Below, piece after piece: positions 12,847 to 24,261 of a stretch of DNA of 64,000 nt; position 1 is the first letter of the stretch; the number at the start of each line of letters is the position of its first letter. The notes below the pieces were generated by a model that was not told the origin of the DNA, searched no databases, and saw nothing but the letters and a program-made list of their open reading frames with translations. The DNA is taken from positions 13,647,961 to 13,711,960 of the forward strand of contig NC_135561.1 in NCBI RefSeq assembly GCF_964340395.1, read 5' to 3'. A program made the translations under genes and the position numbers. Source of the stretch: Glandiceps talaboti. Taxonomy: Eukaryota > Hemichordata > Enteropneusta > Spengelidae.

Positions 12847-15800
12847 GGGGGGGGGGGGTTGAGACGTTTTAGTTATAATCATACAAATTAAATTTATATT
12901 ACTTTTAGTGGGTGTTTTGTACCTCTTTAAAATGTCAAATTACGAAATTATCGTCGAATTTTCAATATAGTAAATGCATGGCATTAAAATAAAGGTAAAG
13001 TGTCAGCAAAAGAACTATTTTCACTCATTACATACTGGCTTAATATCCATAGCACTACAGACTACTGCATACTGACTTCAAGTTCATTGTGTGGTTTGCA
13101 GCAATTTTCAAGTTTGGCAAATTTAGTTAGAAGAGGGGGGGGGGGGTCTGATGAAAGTATTAGAATTTAGTGCGTTTCCTATATTGAACTATTCGTCTCA
13201 CCTTTGATGCCCATAGGGAAGGAATTTCAAAGTTTATGACATTTACAAACACTCTTGTGGCATGATACTCAGACTACTGGGGATCAAAGCGTATATTGAT
13301 CGTACTAAAGCGTCTGAAATAATTAGATTGATATCTATACATGACATCCTAACGTATATGTTATGAATAAATATTTTCTTGAACTCGTCATTCTCTCGAA
13401 ATTCCTATTTTGTTAGCTATTAATAAAAAGCGCGACGTGATGTCGTTACTAACTTTCACTCTTTTGAAGGGCCATTAGTTGTCAGTCGCTATAAAACTGC
13501 AAACTTCTAGTTTAGTACAATAACTGGAATTCTAATCCGTTGTAAATGTGAAATGTTCTAACAACCTTTTGACAAATTCGGTGTAGACATGTAACTTGGA
13601 TCGGTAGTTTGATGCACTTATGAGTGAATCAAAAAAAACTATCAGATGTGGGTCTTACTTTATGGTTTACATAGCCCATCAGGGTTATTTTAATTGTGTC
13701 GTAATGTCAAGCAGATTTGTTGTATTACCTGGAGGGAAAACGTATTACACGCAATTCTATGGATATCATGTGTCGATTATTTCTGACTGATTACAACATA
13801 TGAAAACGCCCATGTGATGTCTAATATGGTCATTCTTAAGCAAACAAGGTCTGGTCATCAGTCTGGGTTTTATACTCAGCAGTAACATTTTCAAAATTAA
13901 AAGAAACAAATCCATAATTCAAAGAATAATTTTAACATTTGCAAGAGTGACACTTTACGTTCCTAGTTTGTTAATATAGCACCTAAACTCTATATAAAAC
14001 GTGATAAGTTGAGAAAAAAAAAATAAAATTTCTATTTAGATGTTATGTGATGTAGTTTTGTGTGAGATATCGCAAATACTTTACCTTATTGGCCAAATGC
14101 AATTGCATAATTACCGTTAGTATTTATATATTACTTTAATTGTGCAAATTGTCCTATCGGTCTCAAACACAAAATCAGGGAGGAAGTGACCATATGGTTT
14201 ATTGAAGCAAATTGTAACTATTACCCATGAGATGCGTTAGTAACACAACTTTGCCTATAACTATATTGTCATACTAAAGCTTACTGGCATGTTTCGCTAG
14301 TATCTAGCTTTATAGGTTTAACCTTATCATATGATAAAGTGAGCGCGACTTATTATTATTTCTCTAGAGTGAACACAGACAAAGATAAATTTCAAAATGT
14401 GATAAAGGAAGTAATGATGTTTTAGGATGGTTTGTATACATATACCGAACATATACTATACAGCAAGGTGTTTTGGGGGATATCATCATTTGGTCTTTCA
14501 TAAAACATACAACACTTCTCAAGGAGATAAACAGTAAACCTATAATCGTCCTGCCTATGGGTTCAAACTTCCTTTTCTGTTAGTGAATGCACCTTCTTAA
14601 AGGTAAAACTTTTGTTGCGCACACCAACCAATGATGTAGCCTAACAAATACAAGATAAGAAGGTGAAGAAGAAATAAAGCAGGCTGTACAATATGTACTC
14701 TGTCCAGACTTGACGTTGATTTCATTAGTGTAAAGTGTATATGTTTGTCCTTGCACATGCTGCTCACGTCCATTCACGGTAATTGTAAAGAAAGAGCTAG
14801 TCCTAAGGTATAACATTTGATGTTATCTCATATATACTGTACAAATCCTTGAAGAGCAATACGTCTCTTGATACAAGCTTTTACTAGGGTTCTAGAAATG
14901 TTGAATTGTTTTGGCTTTTTAAAGATAAATAAAATGTTCAGTTTTGAAATAACTGTAAAATAATGTGTAGCCATCTTGCTTTAGCAATACATCTCTCAAC
15001 AATTCGATATACGGGTGGCAATGCATGTCTTGTTTTACACAGAGAATAATGTTATGAAATATCCGAACTTTTATTTTTACGAAATGTTTAACGAAAACTA
15101 AGAAATGTAATCTATACTACAAATCTTGCAAGAGCGCTTTGATGAATTTAACAAGTGTTTCTTTTAAGGAAACACTAATGTAACAAGATCTAGAAGCCGA
15201 CATCTTTATATACATTATGAATTAGATAATTAGTAGGATTAATAATACAATATTCCCACCATTCATTGATTTAACCGTCAAACTCAGATGTCGGAACCGT
15301 TATCAATGCTCTTGAGATTGCAATTGGTTGATTTCTTGATTGATCCAACGTGGGTATTGTCATCATAACAAATGTATTATGCCTAATATACTCCACGTTC
15401 TTTTTCAAAATGTCCGTTTATATAACGTGAGATCTGTGCATACATTCTTGCTGTAGAATGATATACACCAAACGACTGAATACCTGTCTTTGTTAAACTT
15501 CAGAAATAATGCCAGTACGTCAGATTGATATGTTTTCTAAACTCGTCACCTTCACTAAATGGCGATGAATAATTACCAATATAAAGAGGACGAATCTGAT
15601 TGAATATAAGGTAATTGGTCGAATATAGTCATATTAAGGATAAGGCATATTGTGCATATATGATGTAACATAAAATGGATATGCACGATAGATGCAACCG
15701 ATTAACAAAAACAAGCACAGCTTGATCAATTTGGCTATTGTATTAAAACACAATGAAGTTTAATTTTGATAGGATAACCTCAGTGACACATGTGTCCATT

Positions 15801-18405
15801 CATTATATCTGGGTATTGAAGGTAGAAATAGAAGTAAGGGAAGACAACTAAAGTAAACTGTATCAAAATTAACGATTTCAGAAGAGATAATGTAGTTGAA
15901 GTAACGGAATGATAATTACAGACACATTATCAAAATAGTTATTTTATATCTTATCATAATGTTACTATAATTATTTCCATGAACTAATGGCAGACTACAT
16001 TGAATCTATCACTCGACAGCAAGATATGCATTATCTATAATTTCCTTTACATGTACGCTTGATGACAGTGCGATTCTTAGGTAACGAGTTCTGAAGGTCT
16101 GTGTAATTTTAACGAGGCTAATGCCAATTGATACAGTAACGTTTCAAATGTATGAACATGTATACCTTAAATATAATAATGTCATTGAGGTCAATCACCT
16201 CTGCTTCCCTCTATCCCAATTATAGAACGCAAATCACTCACTGCAATTAAACGATATAGGCCAACCAAAAGTCTTCACACTTTATTCATCTTTTGAATTG
16301 CACGTTTCCAAGCAATTTTCATACATCCAAAAAAATATACCCGTCCATATAGCTGATGGGTTTTAGTTTGACTTTTTAAACGCCTCAGTTGTTAAAATTC
16401 AAGATAAAGAAATTATAAAATATTCATTTTATATTATATTTGATTAGCAACATCAACCATTGTTGGAAAAGCTTCGATAATGGGGAAGGTTATTTAAGTG
16501 TGTGTCGTTACACGAGTATGTCGATCACGTATACTTCTTAGAATGTTATGTACATAAATCACACGTAGTTCAGTTTAATTATACAATCTTTAAGGACTAG
16601 CTATAATAGCTGCTGTTCAAATATTTGGATTTAATATGAGAAAGGAATATGATTTATTTAGTCAATAGTTAGGCCATGATAGATCTGTAATGCTTGGTAA
16701 AATAGTGTGTGTATAATGATAGGCAAATACCAACCTTTTCATTGTTATATCTATCATGGGGTCATTGGGGACATGAGAAGTTGTGTGATGTCAATCTATT
16801 GTAATATAACGGTAGCTGCCCCTGTCTACCCTGTCTATTAAGGGTGAAATTACTATTATTTTCAAAGCTATGGCTTTAGGTTGGATTCTATACACTTAGC
16901 TTGACACGTCCTCCAAGAATTTGATTACAGTGTATTAGTGTAAATGTCAAAAGGATACGAACTATGCGAACTTATATAATAGAGCTATTAAACGGAAACA
17001 ATGAGAAGTGTCTTTTATACGAGCCGAATGTTTTCAATTGTAATCGTGCTATGCTGCTCAATAGTACTGCTTATGTGTTCATAACAAATGATTCATTGAT
17101 ATCGCTGTTGGTAGAATCGATATAGCCTCAAATCGAAAACGTGTGTGTTATATTGAATAATGATATATTAAGCCAGCAAACCCTTTGCCTATCAACATTT
17201 AGGCGTTATCAATTAAAATGCTATCATTTTATTGCAATATGCTAAAGTAAGCTTACTTATAATTTATTTAAATACTCAAAAACTGCAATAATATATTTGG
17301 GGTTATTAAACTTCAAATTTTTAAAATGTACTCAGAGCTTATTGACACATAATTTCTACCAATTTCTCAGCCATGCTAGTATTCCTTGAATGTGTCTTTT
17401 CAGTATTCAACAGCTACCAATCTTCTTGAAGTAAGCATGATTATGTATTGTGAAGAAAAGGTATGTAACGGTACAAAACTGTGCAATGTTATTGAGATTA
17501 TAGATACATATACACTATATTATTTCACCGACTTAACCTTTGTAGGCATAATCGAGATGCATATGAACTTTACATCATGGTGATATATAGGCATGCGCAT
17601 GGATGAATGGATGGATGTGATGTACAATATTGACATTTAGTTGTTATGCACTTAGTTCGACCAAAAGGAATTGTACAATGAATTGTGCTGGTACTATCCC
17701 ATTGTGCTCTTGTCCAGTAATAAAAACTGTATTATGGACATCTTAACAGCGTGTATTCTTCATATGTTTTTTCAGCTTTTGAACTAACGCATACACAATT
17801 GTTGTTTTTTTTAAGCCGAGGAATAGATTATATTAAATGTATGTTTTAACTACAACAACGCCGAGATACCAGTAACTGTGATAGGCAAAAATAGATTTAG
17901 TCCGCTTTGTATTACAACACAACACAACACAACACAACACAACACAACAACATGTTATCTTAACTTTCTACGTAGAAAGTATAACTTCATCAGAGTTATT
18001 GTCCTTTTCTTTTTACACAGGATATTGTTTACGTTTATTAAAATATGTATATCAACCTACCTTCAATGCATACTGTACTAATTTACACAGTGCTTCGCCA
18101 AATATCCACTCGGCCATCATTACAGATGAGAACTGCAGCGGCAGGCATATGATAGACAACGTCCAGTCAGATATCGCCAGATTAATCAACAGACTATTCA
18201 ACCGCTTGCCCTTTTTCTGGTACATCATCACCCCCATGACCAAGGCGTTTCCAAATGCTGACAACGTTACACAAATTCCGAAGAATAGGCTCAATAGAAT
18301 AATGGTTTCTTTCGGTAGTAGCATTAGATCATACACAACAGAACCACTATCGTTGGTAAAATTCACATGTTCGGACAGATTCGCATTATAGATATTATCC
18401 TTCAT
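8441..18405 (-). CDS. Class A (rhodopsin-like) peptide-type GPCR, receptor A; four coding exons
   Basis: A complete seven-transmembrane receptor of 383 aa is predicted by joining 18405-18061, 10914-10501, 10030-9815 and 8617-8441. All junctions are phase 0 with GT-AG signals. Visible class A landmarks are GN at residues 52-53 in TM1, LAISD with D80 in TM2, W100 in the first extracellular loop, C107 (TM3) and C187 (ECL2) for the conserved disulphide, W157 in TM4, P215 and Y223 in TM5, CWLP at 268-271 in TM6 and NPIVY at 313-317 in TM7. The N-terminus has three N-glycosylation sequons (N9, N15, N18) and no evident cleaved signal peptide, as is usual for the class. The DRY motif is HRY (131-133). 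It should sit in the plasma membrane and signal through a G protein. The ligand is unknown; the segment from ICL3 to TM6 (KVKTI then WLP) recalls GPR19-like receptors, which is only a weak impression. It is divergent from receptor B. The start was chosen because receptors B and C align with it at residue 1. Confidence 0.9.
9470..9655 (+). repeat. Degenerate minisatellite, period about 26-27 bp, in receptor A intron 3
   Basis: Seven or so imperfect units share a core like CTGCATCGCTTTGCATACAG. Variants CTGTACCAC and CTTGTATCATT replace the core in some units. The open frame over it is a by-product of the repeat. Confidence 0.75.
9815..10030 (-). CDS. Receptor A exon 3 (TM6-TM7)
   Basis: This exon encodes residues 254-325. 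The acceptor TTTTTTTAG is followed by ACAATCCGAAC, and the exon ends AGG before the donor GTGAGT. It encodes TIRTLISVIV, CWLPVNLYNL and NPIVYVFLSDKFR. Its length of 216 nt equals exon 3 of receptor B. Confidence 0.93.
10501..10914 (-). CDS. Receptor A exon 2 (TM3 to start of ICL3)
   Basis: This exon encodes residues 116-253. The acceptor CCTATAG precedes GTT at 10914, and the exon ends AAG before the donor GTTGGA. It encodes SQFVSIITL, the HRYYAVMYP motif, TM4 with W157, the ECL2 cysteine, TM5 and the ICL3 start WRHKRPGCTDTDDESRLRK. The length of 414 nt is the same as in receptors B and C. Confidence 0.93.
11838..11914. repeat. (TA)n(TG)n microsatellite
   Basis: A short TA run passes directly into about 30 TG units. 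Confidence 0.97.
12381..12590 (+). repeat. Tandem duplication, period 107 bp, two units
   Basis: AGCCATGGATAAAGTAATCA at 12381 recurs as AGCCATAGATAAAGTAATCA at 12488. The block ACCAGTGATGAGTATATTGG occurs in both units. Divergence is modest. Confidence 0.85.
12804..12857. repeat. (TG)n followed by a G run
   Basis: About 19 TG units end in GAGGGGGGG and a run of at least 13 G. It is preceded by GGTGTGTGGCGCGCACG. Confidence 0.95.
15300..15960 (+). repeat. Diverged duplicate segment, copy 2, in receptor A intron 1
   Basis: This is the partner of 4800-6070. The order of matching blocks is preserved with indels. It could be a dispersed old transposon or an old segmental duplication. Confidence 0.5.
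17912..17949. repeat. (ACACA)n pentanucleotide repeat
   Basis: Seven or so units of ACAAC/ACACA lie 112 bp from the receptor A exon 1 donor, on the intron side. Confidence 0.9.
18061..18405 (-). CDS. Receptor A exon 1 (N-terminus, TM1, TM2, start of TM3)
   Basis: This exon encodes residues 1-115. It ends in a codon-complete AAG followed by the donor GTAGGT (18060-18055). Its length of 345 nt is identical to exon 1 of receptors B and C. It encodes the extracellular N-terminus, the TM1 GN motif, the TM2 LAISD motif and the ECL1 signature AEWIFGEALCK. Confidence 0.92.
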
Positions 18406-18662
18406 AATTGGAAAATACAGTCAGTTGATAATTAAACTTCCACTTGTTGAGAAAAATGACCACGGGGTAGATAAGTGTCCGTTATTCAATTCGTGACATC
18501 TTCAGAAGTATCTTCAATACCGTTTTCATAGAGGAATTGAAGCACGAACCCATCGAAAATTGTTAATACCAGTCGACGGCGATCTACATGTAGAGACGAC
18601 ATCAGTCAATATTTCATATATATTGTAAAGCTATACATCAGTTCGATATATTCTCCTGCTAA

Positions 18663-18700
18663 CCAATCAAAATGAATATCAATGTATGACGTCGCGGAAG
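18663..18700 (-). promoter_or_regulatory. Shared promoter module of receptor A: ETS-like site, CRE-like site, inverted CCAAT
   Basis: On the minus strand CTTCCG (18700-18695) is directly followed by CGACGTCA (18694-18687), then by ATTGG (18667-18663). The CRE-like site starts 27 bp before the ATTGG and 289 bp upstream of the ATG at 18405. The same order and nearly the same spacing occur before receptors B and C. The first CRE half-site carries T to C here. CREB/ATF, ETS and NF-Y are the factor families usually linked to these motifs; binding is inferred. Confidence 0.7.
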
Positions 18701-19699
18701 TTGAACAAGAATGAACCGACTTGAAAAGAACTGAACGCCTAATGACATCTGCAACGTGATAAATGTTGCACAGTGATGATAGGTGTGAACACACGTATTG
18801 CATCGTGTTATTTAATGGACAGCAAGCCATGTACAGAAGGAGGGAAAGTTTAAAATCAGCCGAATCATTATGGTATTTCTGGGAGATAGAAAAACAGATA
18901 ATTGCATACCACAACTATTCCTAATTTGTTATGTTATTTCCACTGGACACAAATCACACTACTTCTCAATCTTAACAAAACATATGTATTATTCATTCTT
19001 ACAATACAGAAAGATGACATAGTAATATAATGGAGAAGAATATCTCAAATTTGCAAACAAGTGACAAGTTCGAAGTGATGTCCCTGATATATGAAATTAA
19101 AATGTTCTGGTAACATCAGTATTACTTCACTATTGCTGACTATGTACACTCGGTGATGATTGCTGTCGAATATTTACAGTCTTTAGGGCATGTCAATATT
19201 TCTTTGCAATTTCCGTTTGTTTGTTATTAAATAAACTAACATTTGCAAAATAAAATCGCATTGTCGATTTCCGTAGGTAATTAAAATCGAAATTTGACCT
19301 CTAAGCCATATCACTAAATCACTACTATACCACAATAATTTTCTAGGTGGTAGTTAAGGATCAAATATTGTAAAGTTGTTTTAGGACTCTCTTTCCTGAT
19401 GTAATGTACATGTGTCAGAGATTAGGTGAAGAACTACTTTTTCCGAGATTAATTTGCATACAATCGTAATCACTTTCGATTCACTGTTTAAATATAAAAG
19501 CATGTGCAACCATCAGCATTATATATATATAACAGTTAAATAATATATAGTTATATAACACAGTTGCCAGACGGTGTACATATACTTATAAGTGTCTTAC
19601 TGGCGAGAACAGTGATTGACGCAATATTCTCCATTACAAAGTCAACTCTACAATGTTTCCCTACTTTAATTATGTTGTATTTATGTAGGCGTAATTTGC

Positions 19700-19733
19700 A
19701 CATACATACATACATACATACATACATACATAC
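19700..19733. repeat. (CATA)n microsatellite just past the Penelope-like element 3' end
   Basis: About eight units lie about 55 bases beyond the end of the element's open frame. Confidence 0.9.
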
Positions 19734-19785
19734 AAACGTGTAAACAGTTCTAAAATTCTCACGCACAATAAAGGTTCAGAACTCC

Positions 19786-21130
19786 TTAAATATAAAACAA
19801 GCGCAAATGGACAGGGAATGGTGTGAATAGTCTATTAATTCCAAGGGGTTCCAGCGTTCCGAGACGGAAAATGATTTCGTCTTCCTTTGACCTCATTAGT
19901 TTCTCATCGCCAGAAACCTTACACATTCCTGAAATAGACATATCTTATACACTATGATCGTTGGTAATAAAATGCATAGATACGGGATAGTTACAATTCT
20001 TTTGTCTGGTAAGGAGACGGAGATGTTCTGCGAAACGATCATCAAGACGACGCACAGTCGAACCTATATATAACAAACTGCATATCGGGCATGTAATCCT
20101 ATACACTACGTTAGTACTAATACACGTAAATTGACTCCTAACAGCCACACTGTTTTCTGGGCAAAAAACATGATTAGTGTTAATAATGAAACGACATGTA
20201 CCACATCGAGTACGATCGCATGGAAATAAACCAGCATTAACTTCCAATAATCCATGTTGTTCTGTATGGGCCACCATATCTCTTAGACTGGTATCACGGC
20301 GCCAAGCTGTTAAAAGTGCTTCAGGAAATAACGAATGGTTACCCTATTAGAACGCAAGATATTAAAATGCTTGTATATAATGTTCTTAACTCTAGTGGAA
20401 AGGGAGCATGGTATGTTAGAGCCAATATGGGACAATTGTTGTTATTCTTCTGATCATGTGATTTATACAAGCTTCCCTAGACAAAGATGTATTAGTAACT
20501 GACACTGGATAACCACGTTGATGAAAGTATGTGCAAAATTCAGCAGACCTTTCTCTGAAATCCAAATCACTACTACAAATACGACGTAAACGAAGTAATT
20601 GTGAATAGGGATTTGAATCTTTACACCTATTAGGATGTGATGAACCATACTGCAATTATGAATGTGAATCAGTAGGTTTAGTATAAATATATATATAGCT
20701 ATATCATCATCATCAATCCCAAGAGAGATGTCAAGGAAATTGGTAGTTAGTTCAGAAATATCATAAGAATACTGAATAGCAGGATTAAAGTTACATATGT
20801 AACTAATTAATAAATTGCATAAGTTCCAAAAGTTTGAGTGAAGCTGCACCAACGCCATCATCAATACATCGTCTATATAGATCAGGTAAGATACGAACTG
20901 AAAATAAGATGTTCCTGATAAGACGTAATTGAACAAGCACATCTAGGACCAAGACAACCTCCCATAGCAACGCCGCGTTTCTGCACAAAATACCTGTCAT
21001 TAAAGGTAAAATAATTACACGTAAGAACGGGTTCAGCCAATCTCAGAAGTACGTGGGTAGGAGGGTCAAGTGCAGGTCTTAAATTAAGGTAGTTTTCGAT
21101 TGCAACTAAAGCTTCAGTGTCTTTTCCTCA
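19786..21130 (-). mobile_element. Decayed Penelope-like retroelement (RT C-terminal part plus GIY-YIG nuclease)
   Basis: Reading the minus strand in changing frames gives the classic order. First comes an RT part with ALVAIENYLNLRP, then FNDRYFVQKRGVAMGGCLGP. A catalytic YRRCIDD follows (canonical RYIDD), then FLDISLGID and the LRLRRICS block with QRGYP. Last are AWRRDTSLRDMVAHT, a Cys cluster CDRTRCGTC and a GIY-YIG domain VVYRITCPIC, YIGSTVRRLDDRFAEHLR. One in-frame stop follows HSV, and the frame then continues through LGTLEPLGIN to TAA at 19788-19786. Several frameshifts and stops, and the missing 5' part of RT, show it is inactive. It lies between receptors A and B. Such elements copy themselves by target-primed reverse transcription. 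Confidence 0.9.
19945..20277 (-). pseudogene. GIY-YIG endonuclease domain of the Penelope-like element
   Basis: A 110-residue open frame starts MVAHTEQHG and carries the Cys cluster CDRTRCGTC, then VVYRITCP and YIGSTVRRL with the RF-AEH helix of GIY-YIG nucleases. A TAA after NDHSV interrupts it, but the C-terminal LGTLEPLGIN region follows in the same frame. Confidence 0.88.
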
Positions 21131-22052
21131 AAAATTCCGATTTAGTTTATTTTATTTCAATGGCAACGTCCGTTCACTTTTTGTATGTAAAACATGTTAT
21201 ATTTTGAATAGCAGTTCGAATATTTATTCTCATGATAAATTCAAAACACGCCAGTCGTATAATTGTTTGTTGAATGAAAACCTGTAAGAGTTCTAAAGCC
21301 TAATTTACGAATGTAACAATATAATTCATATATCATAAGTTTATTTAGCAACAGAATTTCGGATATGCTCATACAACATTCATTTCAGTTCCCATTTTAA
21401 AAGTCTTTCAATGTATACAAAGTTAACACACTTTGTGGCAAATTTAAAAGTACAATTTAGACATGTAGGTTTATCAAAGATTTTAGAGGAATAATATGGT
21501 ATAATGTATGTTTGCAATCGCGAAAAGAAAGATGACTATGAGCACGAATATTTATTATAATATAAATCATAGTTTTTTGTGTGATTGATTAATAATCTTA
21601 AAATGTACAAAGGTCAGATATGCTGTGCTATGATTTTGGTACATAAAATGATATATCTTCGTTTCAGGTACACCTATAATGCATTAGCCAAGTCGAAATG
21701 TATAATATTTCTTGTTAGCTTTCAATAACCCCTACATGTAGCTATGGTAACAATGTTTTGCTTAGGGAAGAGTAAATATAAGGCAAACTGCACTGTCGTC
21801 ATTGCATTACTGAGACCACATGTACCTTACGATTTTACAGATTTATCAATACCTGTCTCGTGTTAATAAAGAATACTCTAGTATCGATCCCATCTCTCTT
21901 AAACTGGCGAATATACTGAGTACCATAATATTCCAGATAAAGTCTTGTGACAGACGGACGTGATGTTGTTCTTATCATTTTAAAATGTTCTATAAATGGG
22001 AAGTCGGTGTCGGTTTACAGCTTAAACAGGAAGCCTTCGTCTGAAGACTGTA

Positions 22053-22080
22053 CATAACGTGTACACGTGTACACGTTATG
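22053..22080. repeat. Perfect 28 bp palindrome
   Basis: CATAACGTGTACAC is followed immediately by its exact reverse complement with no spacer. It contains CACGTG at the centre, an E-box. Confidence 0.9.
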
Positions 22081-22301
22081 ATCTAGTCTGATCATTTGGC
22101 AAGTTAAGGTTATGATTTACTTGTCACAGAAGAGTAAAGCTACTGCTGAGCGCAATATAGTGGCCGTCTTATAATTATATTACTATGTTTGTTCTACTTA
22201 TTCTCTTTTTGTTGTCATTTAGAGGTCCCTAGAGAAGACTACCTTTTAGCTAACCAGGTTATCTGTATGATTTTAACCCTCTTTAAATAACGTATAAATA
22301 A

Positions 22302-22377
<76 letters not shown>

Positions 22378-22446
22378 GTAGGTAGGTAGGTAGGTAGGTA
22401 GGTAGGTAGGTAGGTAGGTAGGTAGGTAGGTAGGTAGGTAGGTAGG

Positions 22447-22532
<86 letters not shown>
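22302..22532. repeat. Compound microsatellite (GATA)n(GGTA)n(GATA)n
   Basis: A block of GGTA units sits inside a GATA array. The open frames over it are artefacts. Confidence 0.97.
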
Positions 22533-23314
22533 CGCAAATAAATAAGTAGATAAACAAGATGGCAATTGAGGAGGGGAGTTTTGTTCACATTAACTCAGCT
22601 TTTCAGACCTCTCTGAATAACAACCATGCTGTGTTCAGAAATAAAAGTGTTGTTATCTATCAAGTAAAACAACGATTGACGTTGATGTAAATGTATATGT
22701 ATCATACTGTCTTTCGGCGAGATTTTGCTGCATGTAACAAGTGATAAAGAACACATAACGAGTTAAAACACTATCGTATTCTGAAATGCCCTGTTGTGGC
22801 CCCAGAAAATTTCTCAATTTGAAAGTCGTATATAATGCCATTGACTAAATGTGAAAAAGAAGTATGTAAACACATTCATGTTATGACAACATTTTTCCAT
22901 TAGAGGGTTTGAAAAACGTCAGTGCTGCAGATCATAAAGAATAGCATTTCAGAAAATCCATTAAATATTTACATATTTTCATTATATTGCATTAGAGACT
23001 TTGAAAAGCTTCAGCACATCATAAAATATGCATTTTGGAAGAACCATTGAATATTTTCATTTGTTCATTGCTAACGTAACATGATTAACTGACATCTTCA
23101 ACAAGCCTTGTGTGGCCACTACTATTTCCCTATTTCCTGTGTAATTTATATTTTCGGCCTTCTGAAATCAATTTTCCAACAATATGCAATTATAGTAAGA
23201 TTAACCTTTACAATTTTAACATGTGTATACCCATCTGTATATGTTATACTGTCAACTCGAAAGTGATAGAATGATATACATCTATGCTGCTGACAATTGT
23301 TAAATATGCAATTT

Positions 23315-23610
23315 ATGTATGTACGTACGTATGTATGTATGTATGTATGTATGTATGTATGTATGTATGTATGTATGTATGTACCTGCGTACGTACGTAC
23401 GTACGTATGTATGTATGTATGTATGTATGTATGTATGTATGTATGTATGTATGTCTCTGTCTATGTCTGTCTTTGCCTGTCTATCTGTCCATAAGTCCAT
23501 TCGTCCGTCTGTCTGTCTGTCTGTCTGTCTGTCTGTGGCTGTCTGTCCGTCCGTCTGTCTGTCTGTCTATCTGTCTATCTGTCTAATGTCTCCCCCTCTC
23601 TGTTCCTGTT

Positions 23611-23677
<67 letters not shown>

Positions 23678-23702
23678 ATGTCTGTATGTCTGTATGTCTG
23701 TC
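23315..23702. repeat. Compound microsatellite (ATGT)n with ACGT core, then (CTGT)n
   Basis: An ATGT array with an inner run of ACGT units (about 23386-23406) passes into degenerate CTGT units and a long pure CTGT array. Confidence 0.97.
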
Positions 23703-24116
23703 TTTCTCAGGACGTCAGTCACCTCTTTGATCTCGCTCTCTCTAGTACAAGTAGGTTATGATCACAAATGGCAAATACAACTGTAATCAACGTACATAAT
23801 AGACCCGATGGCAAAGATATCCTAAAAAGATATCCTAAATATTTACAACAATATATATCCAGTAGTGTGTCATGTTGAAATCTTTACATTAAAAACGAAA
23901 TCAAGCCGGTAATCCTATCCAATGTAGCTGTTCTCCGTTAGTGCAAGTTAGGATTAGAGTATGTGTTATGCATCATTCACGTATTTACTGGTTGCATATG
24001 GCTGATTAAATGCACACAATATCGTAAACACAGGGCTTAGTACGTGTAAACGAACTTATGATGTTAATTTATATCTCCATGACTGCTCGCTGTGTATCAT
24101 TTCTCTTTCTTCATTG

Positions 24117-24261
24117 TAGTCTATCTGCTAGACCTTGGATGTTCTTCCGATAGAATACGACACACGACCGAACATCGCTATCGAGGATGGGCAAGCCCTC
24201 ACTGCGAACTTCGTTCGCTTATAGTATCGAAAGAAAGCCCGAACGTCTAGCAGCTAGACTA
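24117..24261. mobile_element. MITE-like element, 145 bp, imperfect terminal inverted repeats
   Basis: The ends TAGTCTATCTGCTAGAC (24117-24133) and GTCTAGCAGCTAGACTA (24245-24261) are inverted copies with one mismatch. Weaker complementarity runs about 20 bases further in. No clear target-site duplication is visible. Confidence 0.65.

Larger units (their letters stand above)
10915..18060 (-). other. Receptor A intron 1
   Basis: A 7.1 kb intron with GTAGGT donor and CCTATAG acceptor. It contains a long TG tract (11838-11914), a second TG tract with a G run (12804-12857), a 107 bp tandem duplication (12381-12590), the diverged duplicate at 15.3-15.96 kb and a pentamer repeat (17912-17949). No exon was recognised in it. 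Confidence 0.8.

Noticed and set aside
22239-22588. Overlapping open frames rich in Tyr-Leu-Ser-Ile over the GATA/GGTA array
   Set aside because: All three frames of a tetramer repeat stay open; the sequence is a microsatellite, not a gene. The same holds for frames at 23.3, 44.4, 46.0-46.7, 48.2, 54.3, 57.1, 58.7 and 62.1 kb.
22302-23702. Possible CRISPR-like regular array
   Set aside because: Units are 4 bp microsatellites without spacers, in a genome with introns; CRISPR does not apply.
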